From the NCBI GenBank assembly GCA_025808875.1, contig CP075528.1:3036473-3100472 (forward strand): a DNA stretch of 64,000 bases. The letters run 5' to 3'. Every line of letters begins with the position of its first letter. Positions within the stretch are counted from its first letter, which is position 1. The stretch comes from Enhydrobacter sp. (GTDB lineage: Bacteria; Pseudomonadota; Alphaproteobacteria; Reyranellales; Reyranellaceae). The notes under the pieces are model-generated. The model was not told the origin of the DNA. It made no database searches and saw only the letters and a list, made by a program, of their open reading frames with translations. The position numbers and the translations under genes are program-made. Below are positions 24,306 through 33,133 of this stretch, piece by piece.

Positions 24306-25109
24306 ATGGCCTTCAGCGTCGCCAAGGCGGCCAACTGGATCAATTCGGTGGACAGGGCGCGCGCCGTCGTCGGCTCGTGGCCGGCCGAGCACATGCCGGC
24401 CGACGAACGGACCGCCTACAAGGTGCAGGACGCGCTTCTCAAGAAACTCGTCGTCCGGCAGGGGCCGCTGGTCGGCTACAAGATCGCCCTGACGTCGCCG
24501 CAGATCTGGGAGCAGACCGGCATTCGCGGACCCGCCTACGGTCCGGTGCGCCGCAAGCGCGTGTTCGAGCACAAGGCGAGCGTACGCGCCGACCGCTGGG
24601 GCAGGATGGGCGTGGAACTCGAGGTCATCCTGTTCGTCGGCAGCGACGTTCCGCCGCCGAAGACCGGCCAGCCCTATGACCGGGAATCGATCGCGCCCTA
24701 CGTCGCCGACGCGCGCGCCGGCTTCGAGCTGATCGACGACCGCGGCGCCGACTACAGCCGGCTCAGCCTGAACTGGCTGGTGATGGATGCCGGCTGGAAC
24801 GGCGGCTCGGTGATCGGCAAGCCGTGCAAGGGGTGGCGCGACCTCGATCTCGGCAATCTCGAGGGGTCGATCGCCTTCAACGGGAAAGTCGTGCGCGAGG
24901 GCCACTCGGGCGACGTGCTGGGCCACTGCTACAACGCGCTGGCCTGGCTCGCCAACAAGCTCGGCGAGCACGGCAAGCGGCTGAGGAAGGGCATGTTCGT
25001 CTCGACCGGCAGCATGGTCGCCTGCCAGTTCGTCCCGCCGGGCAGCACCGCCACGGGCCGCATCGACGGGCTGGGCGAGGTGACGCTGAGGTACGAGCTG
25101 CCGAAGTAG
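24306..25109 (+). CDS. 2-keto-4-pentenoate hydratase-like protein (MhpD/FAH-related)
   Basis: A 267-residue protein of the hydratase/decarboxylase branch that adds water to 2-hydroxypenta-2,4-dienoate-type substrates in aromatic meta-cleavage. Visible features are A-Y-K-V-Q-D-A-L near residue 38, L-V-G-Y-K-I-A-L-T-S near 55, G-P-V near 78, E-L-E-V-I-L near 103 (metal-binding glutamates), and G-H-C-Y-N-A-L-A-W-L-A-N-K-L near 208. The ATG is preceded by GGGGAGG. No ring-cleavage genes lie nearby, so the actual substrate is open. Confidence 0.82.
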   Translation: MAFSVAKAANWINSVDRARAVVGSWPAEHMPADERTAYKVQDALLKKLVVRQGPLVGYKIALTSPQIWEQTGIRGPAYGPVRRKRVFEHKASVRADRWGRMGVELEVILFVGSDVPPPKTGQPYDRESIAPYVADARAGFELIDDRGADYSRLSLNWLVMDAGWNGGSVIGKPCKGWRDLDLGNLEGSIAFNGKVVREGHSGDVLGHCYNALAWLANKLGEHGKRLRKGMFVSTGSMVACQFVPPGSTATGRIDGLGEVTLRYELPK

Positions 25110-25116
25110 CCCGCGC

Positions 25117-25617
25117 TCAGTTCTTCTTTTCCGGCGGCGGGACGATCTTCATCACGAACGATGTCGGCGTCTCGGTCGGACCGAACGGGCCGGGCACCTT
25201 GTTCTTGACCGGCGGCAGGCTGCGCAGATAGGCCACCATCGCATTGACGTCGTCCTTCGTGAGCGACGCCAGCGCATGATAGGGCATGATCGGCGCCAGC
25301 ATTCGCCCGTCCGGGCGGGCACCCGTCTGCAGGGCGGTCACGACCTGGGCGTCGGTCCAGCCGCCCAGCCCGGTTTCCTTGTCGGGGGTCAGGTTGGGGC
25401 CATGGAACACGCCGAGCCCCGGGATCTCGAAGCCGACCTCCGATCCGCCGAGAAACTTCGCCATGTCGGGCTTGCCGAAGAAGTGCCCGGGCGTATGGCA
25501 GTCGGTGCAGCCGCCGAGCGTCACCAGATACTTCCCGCGCGCGGCCGCGCCGGATTGCGCATTGGCGGGGATCGCCGCCGCGAGCGCGACGAGCGCCACC
25601 AAAATCCTGACCGTCAT
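25117..25617 (-). CDS. Secreted class I cytochrome c
   Basis: A 166-residue periplasmic mono-haem cytochrome. A Sec signal of about 20 residues ends A-N-A-Q. The haem site C-T-D-C-H is at residues 37-41, and the axial methionine is probably that in A-P-I-M-P-Y near 110. The segment N-L-T-P-D-K-E-T-G-L-G-G-W-T-D near 75-90 is typical of cytochromes that accept electrons from alcohol/aldehyde or sorbosone-type dehydrogenases. The C-terminal tail is proline-rich. It ends seven bases from the convergent hydratase gene. Confidence 0.9.
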   Translation of the reverse strand: MTVRILVALVALAAAIPANAQSGAAARGKYLVTLGGCTDCHTPGHFFGKPDMAKFLGGSEVGFEIPGLGVFHGPNLTPDKETGLGGWTDAQVVTALQTGARPDGRMLAPIMPYHALASLTKDDVNAMVAYLRSLPPVKNKVPGPFGPTETPTSFVMKIVPPPEKKN

Positions 25618-25633
25618 CCGAATCTCCCCCGCG

Positions 25634-27502
25634 CTACATGGCGATGTAGGCCCTTACATAGTCGACCAGGCGCAGTTGAGGGAAGCTCACGAAAGCCCGG
25701 CGACCGATGGGGCAGCTTCGAATCGACTGCGGATCGGCCAGCGCCACGATCACCTGGGCCGTGCCGGCACGATGGCCGTGCGACAGGCTCACCAGCTCGG
25801 ACGCGCCCAGCCGCGAGGAGGCGCCTCGCGAAAGCAGCACCACCGCTGGCAGCTTGCCCTGCTCGCCCTCGAGGATGACCTCGGCGGGCATGCCGGGACT
25901 CAACAGCGCCGCGACAGTCTCCGTGACCGGCGCGTCGACCAGCAGCGCACTGCAATCGATCCACGAGAACAGTTCGTCGCCCTGTTTCACCGACGCATTG
26001 TTGGAGACCCGACTCGACCAGATCGTCATGCCGCCGGGAATCCGGATGACGGCGCGTGCCGCGGTCTCGAGATTGCGTCGCTCACCTTCCAGCACGGCCG
26101 TCGCCGTCGCCAGCTCCTCTCGCGCCTCCGACAGCGCCCGCGCAGCGCGTGCGGCCTCGATATGGATCTCGTCGAGGCTGCGCCACGACCATTCCGGTTC
26201 CTTGCCGTCTTCCTGCAGATAGACGCCATCGGCCGCCAGCCGACGGCGGTGACGGGTGCGCTCCAGCATCTTGTCCATTTCCTGAAGGCTGGTCTGCAGT
26301 TCCAGCTTGGACGACCGGGCCACCTCCTCGTCCGCCTGGGAACCCGTTCCGGACGCACGCAGCGTGCGCCGGCGTGCCGCCGATACCTCGGCCAACTCGA
26401 CCCGATCCTTGAGCAGGGCCTTTCGCAGCTCGAGATCCTCGATCTTGAGATCGAGATCGCGCGCGAAACCGAGGCCGTAGCGCGTGCGCCGCGCCGTCCA
26501 CTCGTCCGCCAGCTTCGCGAGGCGGGCTTCATAGACGGCAAGCTGGGCGACCTTGGCCTCCGCCCGCCGCGCGAGCCCCTCGGCTCGGATGACGCCGCTG
26601 CGATCGGCGCTGAAATTCTCGATCCGGGCGATGTCGGCCCCGCCGTCGATGCGATCTCCGACCTTGCTTTGGAATCCCTCGATGGTCCCGGTGATCGGCG
26701 CCGTCACCGTGCTGAGCCAGGTCGTTACCGCCGCATTCCGCTCGAGGACGACGTACAGCGGCTGGTGCACCACTGCGACAAGCAGCACAACCGAAACGAC
26801 GGCGATCGTCACCCGCGGCGCTGTCCGGCCAAGTAGAAGCGCCCGGAGGCCCTTCCCGGGCCTCGCCCCCTCCGTCTTGGCCGTGGGCCCATCCGCCTCT
26901 TCGGCCACGGCGATCCCGGCATTCTGCATCATCCTCCCGGTGATCAGACGCAGCAGGTGCACGCCGAGCTGGGGATGTTGCAGCAGGCAGGCGAACACTG
27001 CCGAGCGCGTCAGCACCATGACCGAGCCATCGGTGCGCGCGATGGCAGAACCCGTGCGCACGCCGGCCTCGGAGAACAGCCCGAACTCGCCAAGGAAGCT
27101 CCCCGGGTTGACCGCCTGCTGCACCGACGGCAGGAAGATCGTGCCCTCCAGCACGTAGTAGAGCTGATCGGCGGGGTCACCCTTCGAGAACAGCGTCTCG
27201 CCGGCGGCGAAGCGCTGCCGACGCATCAGCGGCAGAAGAGCATCGATCGAGAAGTCGCCCTTCCTGGCCGCCTTCTCGACCTGCCCGGTAAGCTCGCGAA
27301 GCTGCAGCAGGCGCAAGGCATTCAGCGGCAGAAGCGCCGTGTGAAGGATGAGGATCGGTGTCAGCCCGTCGATCAGGGCGTACGTGATGAACGCGACGTT
27401 GCTGGCCATGGCGACCACGCGCAACGGCAACATCGTCTTCATGTAGAACGTCGCGAACACGAGCAGCGACGCGACGTAGCCTGCGACCTCGCCCGACGTC
27501 AT
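25634..27502 (-). CDS. Membrane protein joining a cyclic-nucleotide-binding domain to an HlyD-like adaptor
   Basis: A 622-residue protein with an unusual order of parts. Residues 1-66 hold three membrane helices. Residues about 88-195 form a cyclic-nucleotide-binding fold, with F-S-K-G-D-P-A-D-Q-L-Y-Y-V-L-E-G and the phosphate-cassette-like G-E-F-G-L-F-S-E-A-G-V-R-T-G. A fourth helix at about 232-250 is followed by a lipoyl/barrel strand (T-A-P-I-T-G-T-I), a long coiled coil at roughly 300-480, and a second half-barrel (A-V-I-R-I-P-G-G-M-T-I-W) as in HlyD/membrane-fusion proteins. It would sense cAMP or a similar ligand inside and reach into the periplasm. No transporter partner is adjacent, so the function is unknown. 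Confidence 0.8.
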   Translation of the reverse strand: MTSGEVAGYVASLLVFATFYMKTMLPLRVVAMASNVAFITYALIDGLTPILILHTALLPLNALRLLQLRELTGQVEKAARKGDFSIDALLPLMRRQRFAAGETLFSKGDPADQLYYVLEGTIFLPSVQQAVNPGSFLGEFGLFSEAGVRTGSAIARTDGSVMVLTRSAVFACLLQHPQLGVHLLRLITGRMMQNAGIAVAEEADGPTAKTEGARPGKGLRALLLGRTAPRVTIAVVSVVLLVAVVHQPLYVVLERNAAVTTWLSTVTAPITGTIEGFQSKVGDRIDGGADIARIENFSADRSGVIRAEGLARRAEAKVAQLAVYEARLAKLADEWTARRTRYGLGFARDLDLKIEDLELRKALLKDRVELAEVSAARRRTLRASGTGSQADEEVARSSKLELQTSLQEMDKMLERTRHRRRLAADGVYLQEDGKEPEWSWRSLDEIHIEAARAARALSEAREELATATAVLEGERRNLETAARAVIRIPGGMTIWSSRVSNNASVKQGDELFSWIDCSALLVDAPVTETVAALLSPGMPAEVILEGEQGKLPAVVLLSRGASSRLGASELVSLSHGHRAGTAQVIVALADPQSIRSCPIGRRAFVSFPQLRLVDYVRAYIAM

Positions 27503-27578
27503 TTCGCCTTCTTCACTCCTTGTGCAATGATCCCCGCTTCGCGTTGCTCGTGCAACACGTCAATTCGCGCATCTTAAT

Positions 27579-28277
27579 TCAACCGAGTGTCGCCGGATCG
27601 TGCCGCAATCGTCGGCATGATATGCGGCGAACGGCATCGCGACCGACCACGAGCGCGTCGTAGTCGTCGACAAAGAGCTGCGCGATTGCCGGATCGAGCG
27701 CGTTGAGACCACCGGCGTAGGTGCCGAATGCCGGCAGGATCACACGACGGCCATCGGTGAGGAAGCAACGACGACGCATGCCCCGCCCGAGCACGGTCAA
27801 GGCCGCCACGGGATGGTAGTGACCGGAGATCTCGCCGTCGGCCGGCCCGAAGCGGGCTTCGTGCCGAAAGACCAGGCTGCCGTTGCCGATCTCCTCGGCG
27901 ACGTCGCCCCAGCCACTCGGCGGCGGCGCCGGATCGTGGTTGCCGGCGATCCACATGAAGCGCGCGCGCCGGGTCAGGTGCACGATCTGCGCCCGCTCCG
28001 CCGCGGGGAGCCGCCCGACGGCGTCGCCGTCATGGAACGAATCGCCGAGGCACACCACCGTCGCCGGAGACAGCGTGTCGATCAGCGCGGCGAGCGCGTT
28101 CAGCGTCTGGCGGGTGTCGTGGCGCGGCAGCAGTTTCAGCCCGTTGACGGCGTACGACGATCCCTTCTCCAGATGGAGGTCGGCGACCGCCAACAGGCGT
28201 TGCGCCGGCCAGTGCAGCGCGCCGGACGGCAGCGCTTCGAGTCGCTCGCCGGCGCAGGTGAAGGCGAAGCCGTTCAT
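27579..28277 (-). CDS. pdeM: Ligase-associated DNA damage response endonuclease PdeM
   Basis: A 232-residue calcineurin-like metallophosphoesterase of the PdeM type. The four metal blocks are V-A-D-L-H-L-E-K-G-S near residue 31, L-G-D-S-F-H-D-G-D near 77, G-N-H-D near 112 and G-H-Y-H-P near 150. PdeM genes usually accompany a Lhr-type helicase and a DNA ligase in a bacterial DNA-repair set. None of those is present here, so this copy is solitary or separated from its partners. The ATG overlaps the stop of the L,D-transpeptidase gene. Confidence 0.88.
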   Translation of the reverse strand: MNGFAFTCAGERLEALPSGALHWPAQRLLAVADLHLEKGSSYAVNGLKLLPRHDTRQTLNALAALIDTLSPATVVCLGDSFHDGDAVGRLPAAERAQIVHLTRRARFMWIAGNHDPAPPPSGWGDVAEEIGNGSLVFRHEARFGPADGEISGHYHPVAALTVLGRGMRRRCFLTDGRRVILPAFGTYAGGLNALDPAIAQLFVDDYDALVVGRDAVRRISCRRLRHDPATLG

Positions 28278-28741
28278 GGATGGATCGTGACCTTCGCGCC
28301 GGTCGGGACCAGCGACCAGATCTCGCGGATTTCGGCATCACGGACGGCGATGCACCCCGTCGTCCAGTCCCGGCGCGGATGCGGCGTAAGGTACTTGCGC
28401 CAGCCGTTGGGCAGGCCGTGGATGTAAATGTCCCCGCCCGGCGGCACGCCGGCCACCTCGGCACGCGCCCGATCGGCGGCATCAGGATAGGAAATGCGCA
28501 GCGACAGATGAAAAGCGCTTCTCGGGTTGCGCGCATCGATCGTGTAGGAACCCTCGGGCGTCCGCCCGTCGCCTTCCTGCTGCTTGTGCCCGGCCGGATC
28601 GAAACCCAACGCGACGCGATAGCTCTTCAGCACGCGGCCGCCGCGCCGCAGCTCCAAACGGCGGTCGGCCTTGAACACCTCCACGCTGTCGGCCTGCGCC
28701 GGCTCGGGCGCCTCTATCGGAACGGGACGTCGAAAGAACAT
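28274..28741 (-). CDS. L,D-transpeptidase family protein (YkuD domain)
   Basis: A 155-residue YkuD-fold protein that cross-links peptidoglycan or attaches proteins to it. The active-site motif runs I-H-G-L-P-N-G (H108) and W-T-T-G-C-I-A-V-R-D with the nucleophile C130. The N-terminus is short and lacks a clear signal peptide (M-F-F-R-R-P-V-P), so the export route is uncertain, or the true start lies elsewhere. Its stop overlaps the pdeM start. It is divergent from the envelope gene eipB with a 47-base gap, so two cell-envelope genes share a promoter region. Confidence 0.88.
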   Translation of the reverse strand: MFFRRPVPIEAPEPAQADSVEVFKADRRLELRRGGRVLKSYRVALGFDPAGHKQQEGDGRTPEGSYTIDARNPRSAFHLSLRISYPDAADRARAEVAGVPPGGDIYIHGLPNGWRKYLTPHPRRDWTTGCIAVRDAEIREIWSLVPTGAKVTIHP

Positions 28742-28788
28742 GCCCCGGTACGATTGACCGACCCGGCAACGGCGCGCAAGCTTGTGCC

Positions 28789-29580
28789 ATGCGACGAACT
28801 GTGGGTCTCGCCCTCGCGGCCGCCGTCTTCGCTTCCATGACCACGCCCGCCCACCCGCAGGTCGAGCCGCACCGTGCGGAGTACACGCTGCGGCTGGGCG
28901 CGGCGCTGAACGCGCCGCGCATCGGCAAGGCCGTGCAGGAACTGGTGCAGGATTGCGGCGGTTGGCACATCAAGCGCGACATTTCCACGGAGATCGCCCT
29001 GACGGCCGCCTGGAAGCTCACCGTGGCGTCGAGTCTCGACGGCCAGGAGAGTCGCGGCGGCGGCGGATTTCGCTTCCGAACCGTCCAATCGACGAACGGC
29101 AGCGAGCGCGAGACCAGGGGCAGGGTGTCGCGACAGGGAAGCGAGACCCGAGCCGAGATCGCCTCCGACCCTCCGCTGCAATACACACTGCCCGGCCCGA
29201 CCATGATGCCGATCGAGGCGATCGGCCATCTGATCGAGCGCTTGCGGGCGGGAGCGGCGGCCTTCCCCGCCCTCACTTTCGATGCCGAAGTGATCCGCGA
29301 CACCTTCCTGGTCGACGTCACCGAGCTCGACGCCGGAACGCTGCGCGCGGAACGGCCAGGCGACAGGCCCGTCGTGGTACCCGCGCGCAAGTCGTGGCCC
29401 GTGGCCATGTCCTTCACGCCGGGACGCCGGCAGGATCAGCGGCCGCTGTTCACGGTGAAGGCATTGGTGTTCGATTCCGGCGTGCTCGATCGACTGACGG
29501 TGGATACCGGCATGGTCATCGTCACCGCCGACCTGCAGTCGCTGAAGATGCTACCGCAGCCCAACTGCCCGAGATCGTAG
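28789..29580 (+). CDS. eipB: Cell envelope integrity protein EipB (DUF1849)
   Basis: A 263-residue periplasmic protein with a Sec signal of about 24 residues. The mature start H-R-A-E-Y-T-L-R-L is the family entry. Two cysteines, C56 in D-C-G-G-W and C260 in P-N-C-P-R-S at the very end, match the disulfide known for Brucella EipB. The fold is a beta-spiral that supports envelope integrity in Alphaproteobacteria. The L,D-transpeptidase gene runs divergently from the same region. Confidence 0.9.
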   Translation: MRRTVGLALAAAVFASMTTPAHPQVEPHRAEYTLRLGAALNAPRIGKAVQELVQDCGGWHIKRDISTEIALTAAWKLTVASSLDGQESRGGGGFRFRTVQSTNGSERETRGRVSRQGSETRAEIASDPPLQYTLPGPTMMPIEAIGHLIERLRAGAAAFPALTFDAEVIRDTFLVDVTELDAGTLRAERPGDRPVVVPARKSWPVAMSFTPGRRQDQRPLFTVKALVFDSGVLDRLTVDTGMVIVTADLQSLKMLPQPNCPRS

Positions 29581-29604
29581 CCCGGACACCCCCCTGAAGG
29601 CCGG

Positions 29605-29633
29605 TCATCCGCCGGCATCGCCGGCACGTAAGA
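29605..29633 (+). promoter_or_regulatory. Candidate RpoE/ECF11-type promoter before the photolyase gene
   Basis: TCATC (29605-29609) and TAAGA (29629-29633), 19 bases apart, resemble the TGATC-N18-TAAGA element used by RpoE in Rhodobacter sphaeroides, with one mismatch and one extra spacer base. CGTAAG (29627-29632) also fits the -10 part. The -10 overlaps the likely Shine-Dalgarno AGAGGGGG, so a transcript from here would be almost leaderless. Weak, position-based evidence. Confidence 0.3.
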
Positions 29634-29639
29634 GGGGGC

Positions 29640-31046
29640 ATGCCCGCGTCCATCGTCTGGTTCCGCAACGACCTGAGGCTCGCCGACAATCCGGCCCTGA
29701 CGGCTGCCCTGAGGTCGGGCCGGCCGGTGGTCCCGCTCTATATCCTCGACGAGGAGACGCCCGGCTTGCGGGCCGCGGGGGCCGCATCGCGCTGGTGGCT
29801 GCACGGCAGCCTGCACATGCTCGCCGCCTCGCTCGCCAAGCTGGGTTCGCGACTGATCCTCCGCCGGGGACCCGCGCGCCGCGTCATCGAGGAGATCGTC
29901 GGTGAGGCCGATGCCGCCGCACTCTACTGGAATCGCGCCTACGATCGCAGCGGGATGGCGCGAGACGGCGAGATCAAGCAGACGCTCGAACGCCGCGGAC
30001 TGGTCGCCGAGGGCCTGAAGGGCAATCTCTTGTTCGAACCGTGGCAAGCCAGGAAGCCGGATGACACTCCTTACAAGGTCTTCACCGCCTTCTGGCGGGC
30101 CTGCCGCGCCCTTCCGCCGCCCGGCCCCCTGCTTCCTGCCCCAGCGCGCCTGCCCGGCCCCGCGCATTGGCCGAGGAGCGACGCACTCGACGCGCTGTGC
30201 CTGCGGTCCAGCGCAGCGGCGGACAAATCCGACCTCGGCAGCGTATGGGCGCCCGGCGAAGCATCGGCAATCGCGCGTCTCGCGACATTCGTCGACGACG
30301 GGCTCGACCGCTATCGCCTGACGCGCGACTTACCGGGGACGGCGGGCACGTCGCGGCTTTCGCCGCATCTTGCGTTCGGAGAGATCGGGCCGCGACAGGC
30401 GTGGCGCGCGGCGACAGCAGCCGGCCTCTCGGCTTCAACCGAGAAGTTCCTCGCCGAACTCGGCTGGCGGGAATTCGCCTACAGCCTCCTTTTTCATCTC
30501 GAAGATCCGTCCGGTCAAAACATGCGATCGGAGTTCGACTCCTTCCCCTGGGCGCCGGGTTCGGCCAGTCTCGACGCCTGGCGCGAGGGGCGGACCGGCT
30601 ATCCCATCGTCGATGCCGGGATGCGCGAGCTTGCCGCCACGGGATGGATGCACAATCGCGTGCGCATGATCGTCGCCTCGTTCCTGACCAAGCATTTGCT
30701 CGTCGACTGGCGGCAGGGCGAGCGCTGGTTCTGGGAATCGCTGGTCGACGCCGATCCGGCGAACAACGCCGTCGGCTGGCAATGGGTGGCCGGCAGCGCC
30801 GCCGATGCCCAGCCCTACTTCCGCGTTTTCAATCCGGTGCTGCAGGGCGAGAAATTCGACCCGCGCGGCGGGTACGTCCGCCGTTGGCTGCCCGAGTTGG
30901 CAAGCCTGCCGGACGACGCCGTTCACCGGCCATGGACCGCGCCGCGACCGCTGTACGTCGATCGCTATCCGCCGCCCATCGTCGATCATGCGGCGGCGCG
31001 CCAGAGGGCGCTCGAGGCCTTTCGCTCCCTCAAGCGATCGGCATGA
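29640..31046 (+). CDS. phrB: Deoxyribodipyrimidine photolyase (class I cryptochrome/photolyase family)
   Basis: A 468-residue blue-light DNA-repair flavoprotein that reverses cyclobutane pyrimidine dimers. N-terminal antenna domain: I-V-W-F-R-N-D-L-R-L-A-D-N-P-A-L near residue 4. C-terminal FAD domain: T-S-R-L-S-P-H-L-A-F-G near 238, W-R-E-F-A-Y near 278, G-W-M-H-N-R-V-R-M near 335 and the D-x-D-x-A-N-N-x-x-x-W-Q-W pattern near 367-379 that marks CPD photolyases. It heads a plus-strand run with the FAD oxidoreductase, DUF1365 and cyclopropane synthase genes, the association known from singlet-oxygen responses. Confidence 0.95.
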   Translation: MPASIVWFRNDLRLADNPALTAALRSGRPVVPLYILDEETPGLRAAGAASRWWLHGSLHMLAASLAKLGSRLILRRGPARRVIEEIVGEADAAALYWNRAYDRSGMARDGEIKQTLERRGLVAEGLKGNLLFEPWQARKPDDTPYKVFTAFWRACRALPPPGPLLPAPARLPGPAHWPRSDALDALCLRSSAAADKSDLGSVWAPGEASAIARLATFVDDGLDRYRLTRDLPGTAGTSRLSPHLAFGEIGPRQAWRAATAAGLSASTEKFLAELGWREFAYSLLFHLEDPSGQNMRSEFDSFPWAPGSASLDAWREGRTGYPIVDAGMRELAATGWMHNRVRMIVASFLTKHLLVDWRQGERWFWESLVDADPANNAVGWQWVAGSAADAQPYFRVFNPVLQGEKFDPRGGYVRRWLPELASLPDDAVHRPWTAPRPLYVDRYPPPIVDHAAARQRALEAFRSLKRSA

Positions 31047-31069
31047 TCTGACAACGGGGGCACGATTCC

Positions 31070-32371
31070 ATGAAGATTGCCGTGATTGGCGCCGGCGTGG
31101 CCGGGTTGGGCGCCGCCTGGCTGCTCGGTCGCCGCCATGAGGTCATCCTCTATGAGCGCGAGCGGCGCCTGGGAGGCCATGCCTGCACCGTCGACGTACC
31201 GGGGCCGGACGGCCCGACCCCCGTCGATGTCGGCTTCATCGTCTACAACGAACGCAACTATCCCGACCTCGTGCGATTGTTCGGCGAGCTCGGCGTGTCG
31301 ACGGAAGAGTCGGACATGTCGTTCGCCGTCAGTCTAGACGGTGGCGCCTTCGAGTATGCGAGCTCCTTCGCCGGCTTCCTCGCCCAGAGGCGCAACCTGC
31401 TGCGCCCGTCGTTCCTGCGCATGACCCGCGACATCCTGCGCTTCAACAGGCTGGCGACGCGCCTGCTCGATCTCGGCGAGGATCTCGACTTCACGATCGG
31501 CGACTTCATCGACCAGGCGCGACTGAGCGCGCCGTTCCGCGACCGATACCTCGTGCCGATGGCGTCCTGCATCTGGTCGACGCCGACGTCGCGCATGCTC
31601 GACTACCCGGCACAGACCTTCGCACGGTTCTTCGACAATCACGGGCTCCTGTCGATCAGCCGCCAGCTGCGCTGGCGCACCGTCACCGGCGGCAGCCGGG
31701 CCTACGTCGAGCGGATTGCCACATCGCTCGCGGGACGGACACGCCTCGCCACGCCGGCGCGCGAGATACGCCGCGACGCCTTCGGCGCGCATGTCCGCGA
31801 CGCACGCGGCCAGTGGGATCGCTTCGACAGGGTCGTCCTCGCCTGTCACGCCGACCAGGCGCTCGGCCTCCTTGCGGACGCCGACGCACACGAACGCGAC
31901 GTGCTCGGCCGCTTCCCCTACACCCCGAACGAGATCTGGCTGCACGAAGATGCGTCTCTCATGCCCCGGCGCCGGGCCGCCTGGTCGAGCTGGAACTACG
32001 TGGCGGAGAGCGCGCCGCGATCGTCAAACGTGAGCGTTACCTATTGGATGAATCGCCTGCAGAACCTGCCCCTGGCACGCCCTCTTTTCGTCTCGGTAAA
32101 TCCTGCGCACCCGCCGGCACCGGAGTCGGTCCATCGACGCTTCACCTTCAGGCATCCGACCTACGATGCGCGTGCGCTGCGCGCCCAGCGCACCCTCGAC
32201 CGCATACAGGGCAGGCGCGGCATCCTCTACTGCGGCGCCTATCGCGGCTGGGGCTTCCACGAGGATGCCCTGTCGTCGGGCCTGGACGTCGCCGGACTGC
32301 TCGGCGTGCCGCGTCCGTGGGCGCCACCGCCGCTGCGCGCAGCGGCTCATCCATGGCGCGATGCGGCATGA
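31070..32371 (+). CDS. FAD-dependent oxidoreductase of the cyclopropane-synthase operon
   Basis: A 433-residue flavoprotein of the amine-oxidase/phytoene-desaturase-like group. The dinucleotide site I-G-A-G-V-A-G-L-G-A-A-W-L-L-G starts at residue 5 and is followed by E-R-E-R-R-L-G-G-H-A. P-V-D-V-G-F-I-V-Y-N-E-R-N-Y-P near 46-60 and the C-terminal G-R-R-G-I-L-Y-C-G-A-Y-R-G-W-G-F-H-E-D-A-L motif are typical of members found next to Cfa-type methyltransferases. It probably desaturates or otherwise oxidises acyl chains of phospholipids. The DUF1365 gene overlaps its stop (ATGA). Confidence 0.9.
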   Translation: MKIAVIGAGVAGLGAAWLLGRRHEVILYERERRLGGHACTVDVPGPDGPTPVDVGFIVYNERNYPDLVRLFGELGVSTEESDMSFAVSLDGGAFEYASSFAGFLAQRRNLLRPSFLRMTRDILRFNRLATRLLDLGEDLDFTIGDFIDQARLSAPFRDRYLVPMASCIWSTPTSRMLDYPAQTFARFFDNHGLLSISRQLRWRTVTGGSRAYVERIATSLAGRTRLATPAREIRRDAFGAHVRDARGQWDRFDRVVLACHADQALGLLADADAHERDVLGRFPYTPNEIWLHEDASLMPRRRAAWSSWNYVAESAPRSSNVSVTYWMNRLQNLPLARPLFVSVNPAHPPAPESVHRRFTFRHPTYDARALRAQRTLDRIQGRRGILYCGAYRGWGFHEDALSSGLDVAGLLGVPRPWAPPPLRAAAHPWRDAA

Positions 32372-33129
32372 GCCATTGCATCGTCCCGGCCAGCGTCGTG
32401 CACAGCCGCAAGCGACCTTGCGCCAATGCCTTCCGCTACCGCGTGGCCTACCTCTGCATCGACCTGGATCGATTGGAGAGCGCGGCCGGCCGCTGGCTGA
32501 AGCTCGATCGCCCCGGTCTTGTCGCCTTTCACCGGCGCGATCATGGCGGCCGCGACGGCGGCGACCTCCGTGCCTGGCTCGGGGCCGTCCTGATGCACCG
32601 TGGCCTCGCTGAACGATGCGACGGTCGGGTCGTGCTGATGACCCTGCCGCGGTTGCTGGGCTATGTCTTCAACCCTGTCAGCTTCTGGTTCTGCCATGAC
32701 AGCGGCGGCCATCTGCGCGTGGTGCTCTGCGAGGTGAGCAACACCTTTGGGGAGCGCCATTGCTACCTCGTTCACCACGACGATCTGCGGCCACTGCGCG
32801 CCGACGACTGGCTCGACGGCCGCAAGGTCTTCCATGTTTCTCCGTTCCTGGCGGTCGAGGGTCGCTATCGTTTCCGCTTCCGTCTCGATGCCGGACGGGT
32901 GCATGTCGACGTCAACTACCACGACGCGCAGGGATTGATGCTGGCCACCTCGGTCGGCGGCCGCCTCGCGCCGCTGTCGGATCGCGCGGTGCTGCGCCAC
33001 TTCCTCGGCAACCCCGCGATGACATTCGGGGTCGTCGCGCGAATCCATTGGCAGGCCTTGAAACTGTGGCGCAAGCGGGTGAAATTTCACCCCAAGCCTG
33101 CACCCCCGCGCGACCTGGTGACCCGCTGA
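32368..33129 (+). CDS. DUF1365 domain-containing protein
   Basis: A 253-residue protein of DUF1365: H-S-R-K-R-P-x-x-N-A-F-R-Y-R-V near residue 13, M-T-L-P-R-L-L-G-Y-V-F-N-P-V-S-F-W-F-C near 92, E-V-S-N-T-F-G-E-R-H near 120, K-V-F-H-V-S-P-F near 152 and M-T-F-G-V-V-A-R-I-H-W-Q-A-L-K-L-W near 220. It is almost always encoded between an FAD oxidoreductase and a Cfa-like methyltransferase, as here. Its biochemical step is not established; a role in modifying lipid acyl chains is inferred from context. The ATG at 32368 overlaps the preceding stop; an in-frame ATG 15 bases earlier is possible. Confidence 0.9.
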   Translation: MSHCIVPASVVHSRKRPCANAFRYRVAYLCIDLDRLESAAGRWLKLDRPGLVAFHRRDHGGRDGGDLRAWLGAVLMHRGLAERCDGRVVLMTLPRLLGYVFNPVSFWFCHDSGGHLRVVLCEVSNTFGERHCYLVHHDDLRPLRADDWLDGRKVFHVSPFLAVEGRYRFRFRLDAGRVHVDVNYHDAQGLMLATSVGGRLAPLSDRAVLRHFLGNPAMTFGVVARIHWQALKLWRKRVKFHPKPAPPRDLVTR

Positions 33130-33133
33130 CGGC

